DNA from: JAGVPT01 sp035500675
GTDB taxonomy: Bacteria; Bacteroidota; Ignavibacteria; UBA10030; UBA8401
NCBI GenBank assembly: GCA_035500675.1
Contig: DATJXA010000164.1
Location: 1-6,766, forward strand
Direction: 5' to 3'
DNA length: 6,766 nt
Part shown: one piece after another, positions 6,266-6,766 of the stretch
Layout: every line of letters begins with the position of its first letter
How positions within the stretch are numbered: the first letter of the stretch is position 1
Notes under the pieces: model-generated
The model's input: the letters and a program-made list of their open reading frames with translations, nothing else
Told to the model about the DNA's origin: nothing
Database searches by the model: none
Made by a program: the position numbers and the translations under genes

Positions 6266-6661
6266 TTATTTCAGAAAGCCGTACTTCCTGATATGCTGGT
6301 AGGCCATGTAGGCGGCGCCTCCAGCGCTGGCGACACCGAGCATCATGCGGACCGATCCGAGCGGGTCGTCGTCTTTCCGACCGAGACCCATTTTCCATGA
6401 AAGGTCCAATCGCTTTTTCGGGACAACCGGTTCTGAAAGAAGCGCATAACCGAGAAAGGTTTTTGGAAAATCTTCCGTGATCGCGACATCGGAAGGCCGG
6501 GTAGGGACGACAAGCGAAGGATGAGAGAGAGTATTTTGGGGACCCGGGAAGACCAAACCCTTCAACATCAGCGAATCGACCCGGGGAGCCACATTAGGTT
6601 CCTGAGCTTTTGCAACCGCGCAAAAAATTATCGTGCAGGCTATCAAGCCGGAAAATTTCAT
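6266..6661 (-). CDS. Small exported protein of unknown function with C-terminal membrane segment
   Basis: I do not recognise this 131-residue protein. Residues 1-19 form a clear signal peptide (Lys2, then a hydrophobic stretch, then AKA|Q at 19/20). The middle (20-95) is hydrophilic to moderately hydrophobic and Pro-rich, without cysteines, so it may be extended or weakly folded. A basic/acidic patch RKDDDP (95-100) precedes a small-residue-rich segment (about 101-121, including GVASAGGAA) that could cross the membrane, although Arg105 lies within it. The tail HIRKYGFLK is basic, which by the positive-inside rule would be cytoplasmic. The predicted form is thus a periplasmic or extracytoplasmic domain held by a C-terminal anchor. 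It converges with the M1 gene with 59 bp between stops. A possible sigma70-like promoter lies 29-57 bp upstream of its start. The ribosome site is weak (AGG 2 nt before ATG). The signal peptide and promoter argue it is a real gene. Confidence 0.65.
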   Translation of the reverse strand: MKFSGLIACTIIFCAVAKAQEPNVAPRVDSLMLKGLVFPGPQNTLSHPSLVVPTRPSDVAITEDFPKTFLGYALLSEPVVPKKRLDLSWKMGLGRKDDDPLGSVRMMLGVASAGGAAYMAYQHIRKYGFLK

Positions 6662-6689
6662 CGCCTATCTGTTGTCGATTGTCATAAAA

Positions 6690-6718
6690 AATTTACACAC
6701 TCGCATCGTTGAAGTCAA
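6690..6718 (-). promoter_or_regulatory. Candidate sigma70-type promoter for the small exported protein
   Basis: On the minus strand, TTGACT (6718-6713) is followed after exactly 17 nt by TAAATT (6695-6690), matching consensus at 5 of 6 and 4 of 6 positions. Transcription would start near 6683 and give a leader of about 22 nt. FCB-group bacteria often use a different promoter consensus, so this is only a candidate. Confidence 0.35.
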
Positions 6719-6766
6719 TCCGCCTTATTGTAGTGCCCTATAAATACGCGAGCCCGGTACTTTCGA

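Noticed and set aside
6521..6712. 63-codon plus-strand frame at the right end
   Set aside because: It is antisense to the small exported protein and its promoter and has no features of its own.

Overview
The window looks like a chromosomal piece from a bacterium of the Bacteroidota/Ignavibacteriota (FCB) group. The main evidence is the type A type IX secretion (T9SS) C-terminal sorting domain on the M1 peptidase at 4209-6206, with its Asn-Tyr-Pro-Asn-Pro-Phe-Asn start and Lys-Lys-Met-x-Leu-Leu-Arg end. In addition, all three predicted exported proteins have Gln directly after the predicted signal peptidase I site. No tRNA, rRNA, insertion sequence, prophage gene or CRISPR array is visible. 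The genus cannot be told from the sequence.

Layout: three genes on the minus strand run leftward from 3710. First comes a DEAD-box RNA helicase with an RhlB-like core (3710-2205). After 81 bp comes an exported M28-family zinc peptidase with a PA-type insert (2123-495). After 212 bp comes the start of a CobB-like sirtuin (282-1), which runs off the left edge. The 212-bp gap is almost filled by a quasi-palindrome (307-449) made of degenerate 7-nt repeats, with a perfect 31-bp core inverted repeat. This is the strongest structure in the window that genes do not explain.

A roughly 500-bp stretch without a convincing intact gene (3711-4208) separates the divergent helicase and M1 peptidase genes. 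It holds what looks like the eroded C-terminal end of a lost gene (minus strand, ending at 3815) and a very short possible membrane peptide (4065-4148). The M1-family metallopeptidase (4209-6206, plus) is exported, apparently by T9SS. It converges on a small unrecognised exported protein with one C-terminal membrane segment (6661-6266, minus), which has a plausible promoter at 6690-6718.

Functionally, the two exported peptidases could both help degrade peptides outside the cytoplasm: the M1 enzyme at the surface or in the medium, the M28 enzyme in the periplasm. The helicase and sirtuin are housekeeping-type cytoplasmic proteins with no clear link to them. Most of the window is ordinary. The items worth a second look are the heptad quasi-palindrome, the gene remnant, the sirtuin motif substitution and the small exported protein. 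I see no convincing new multi-gene system.
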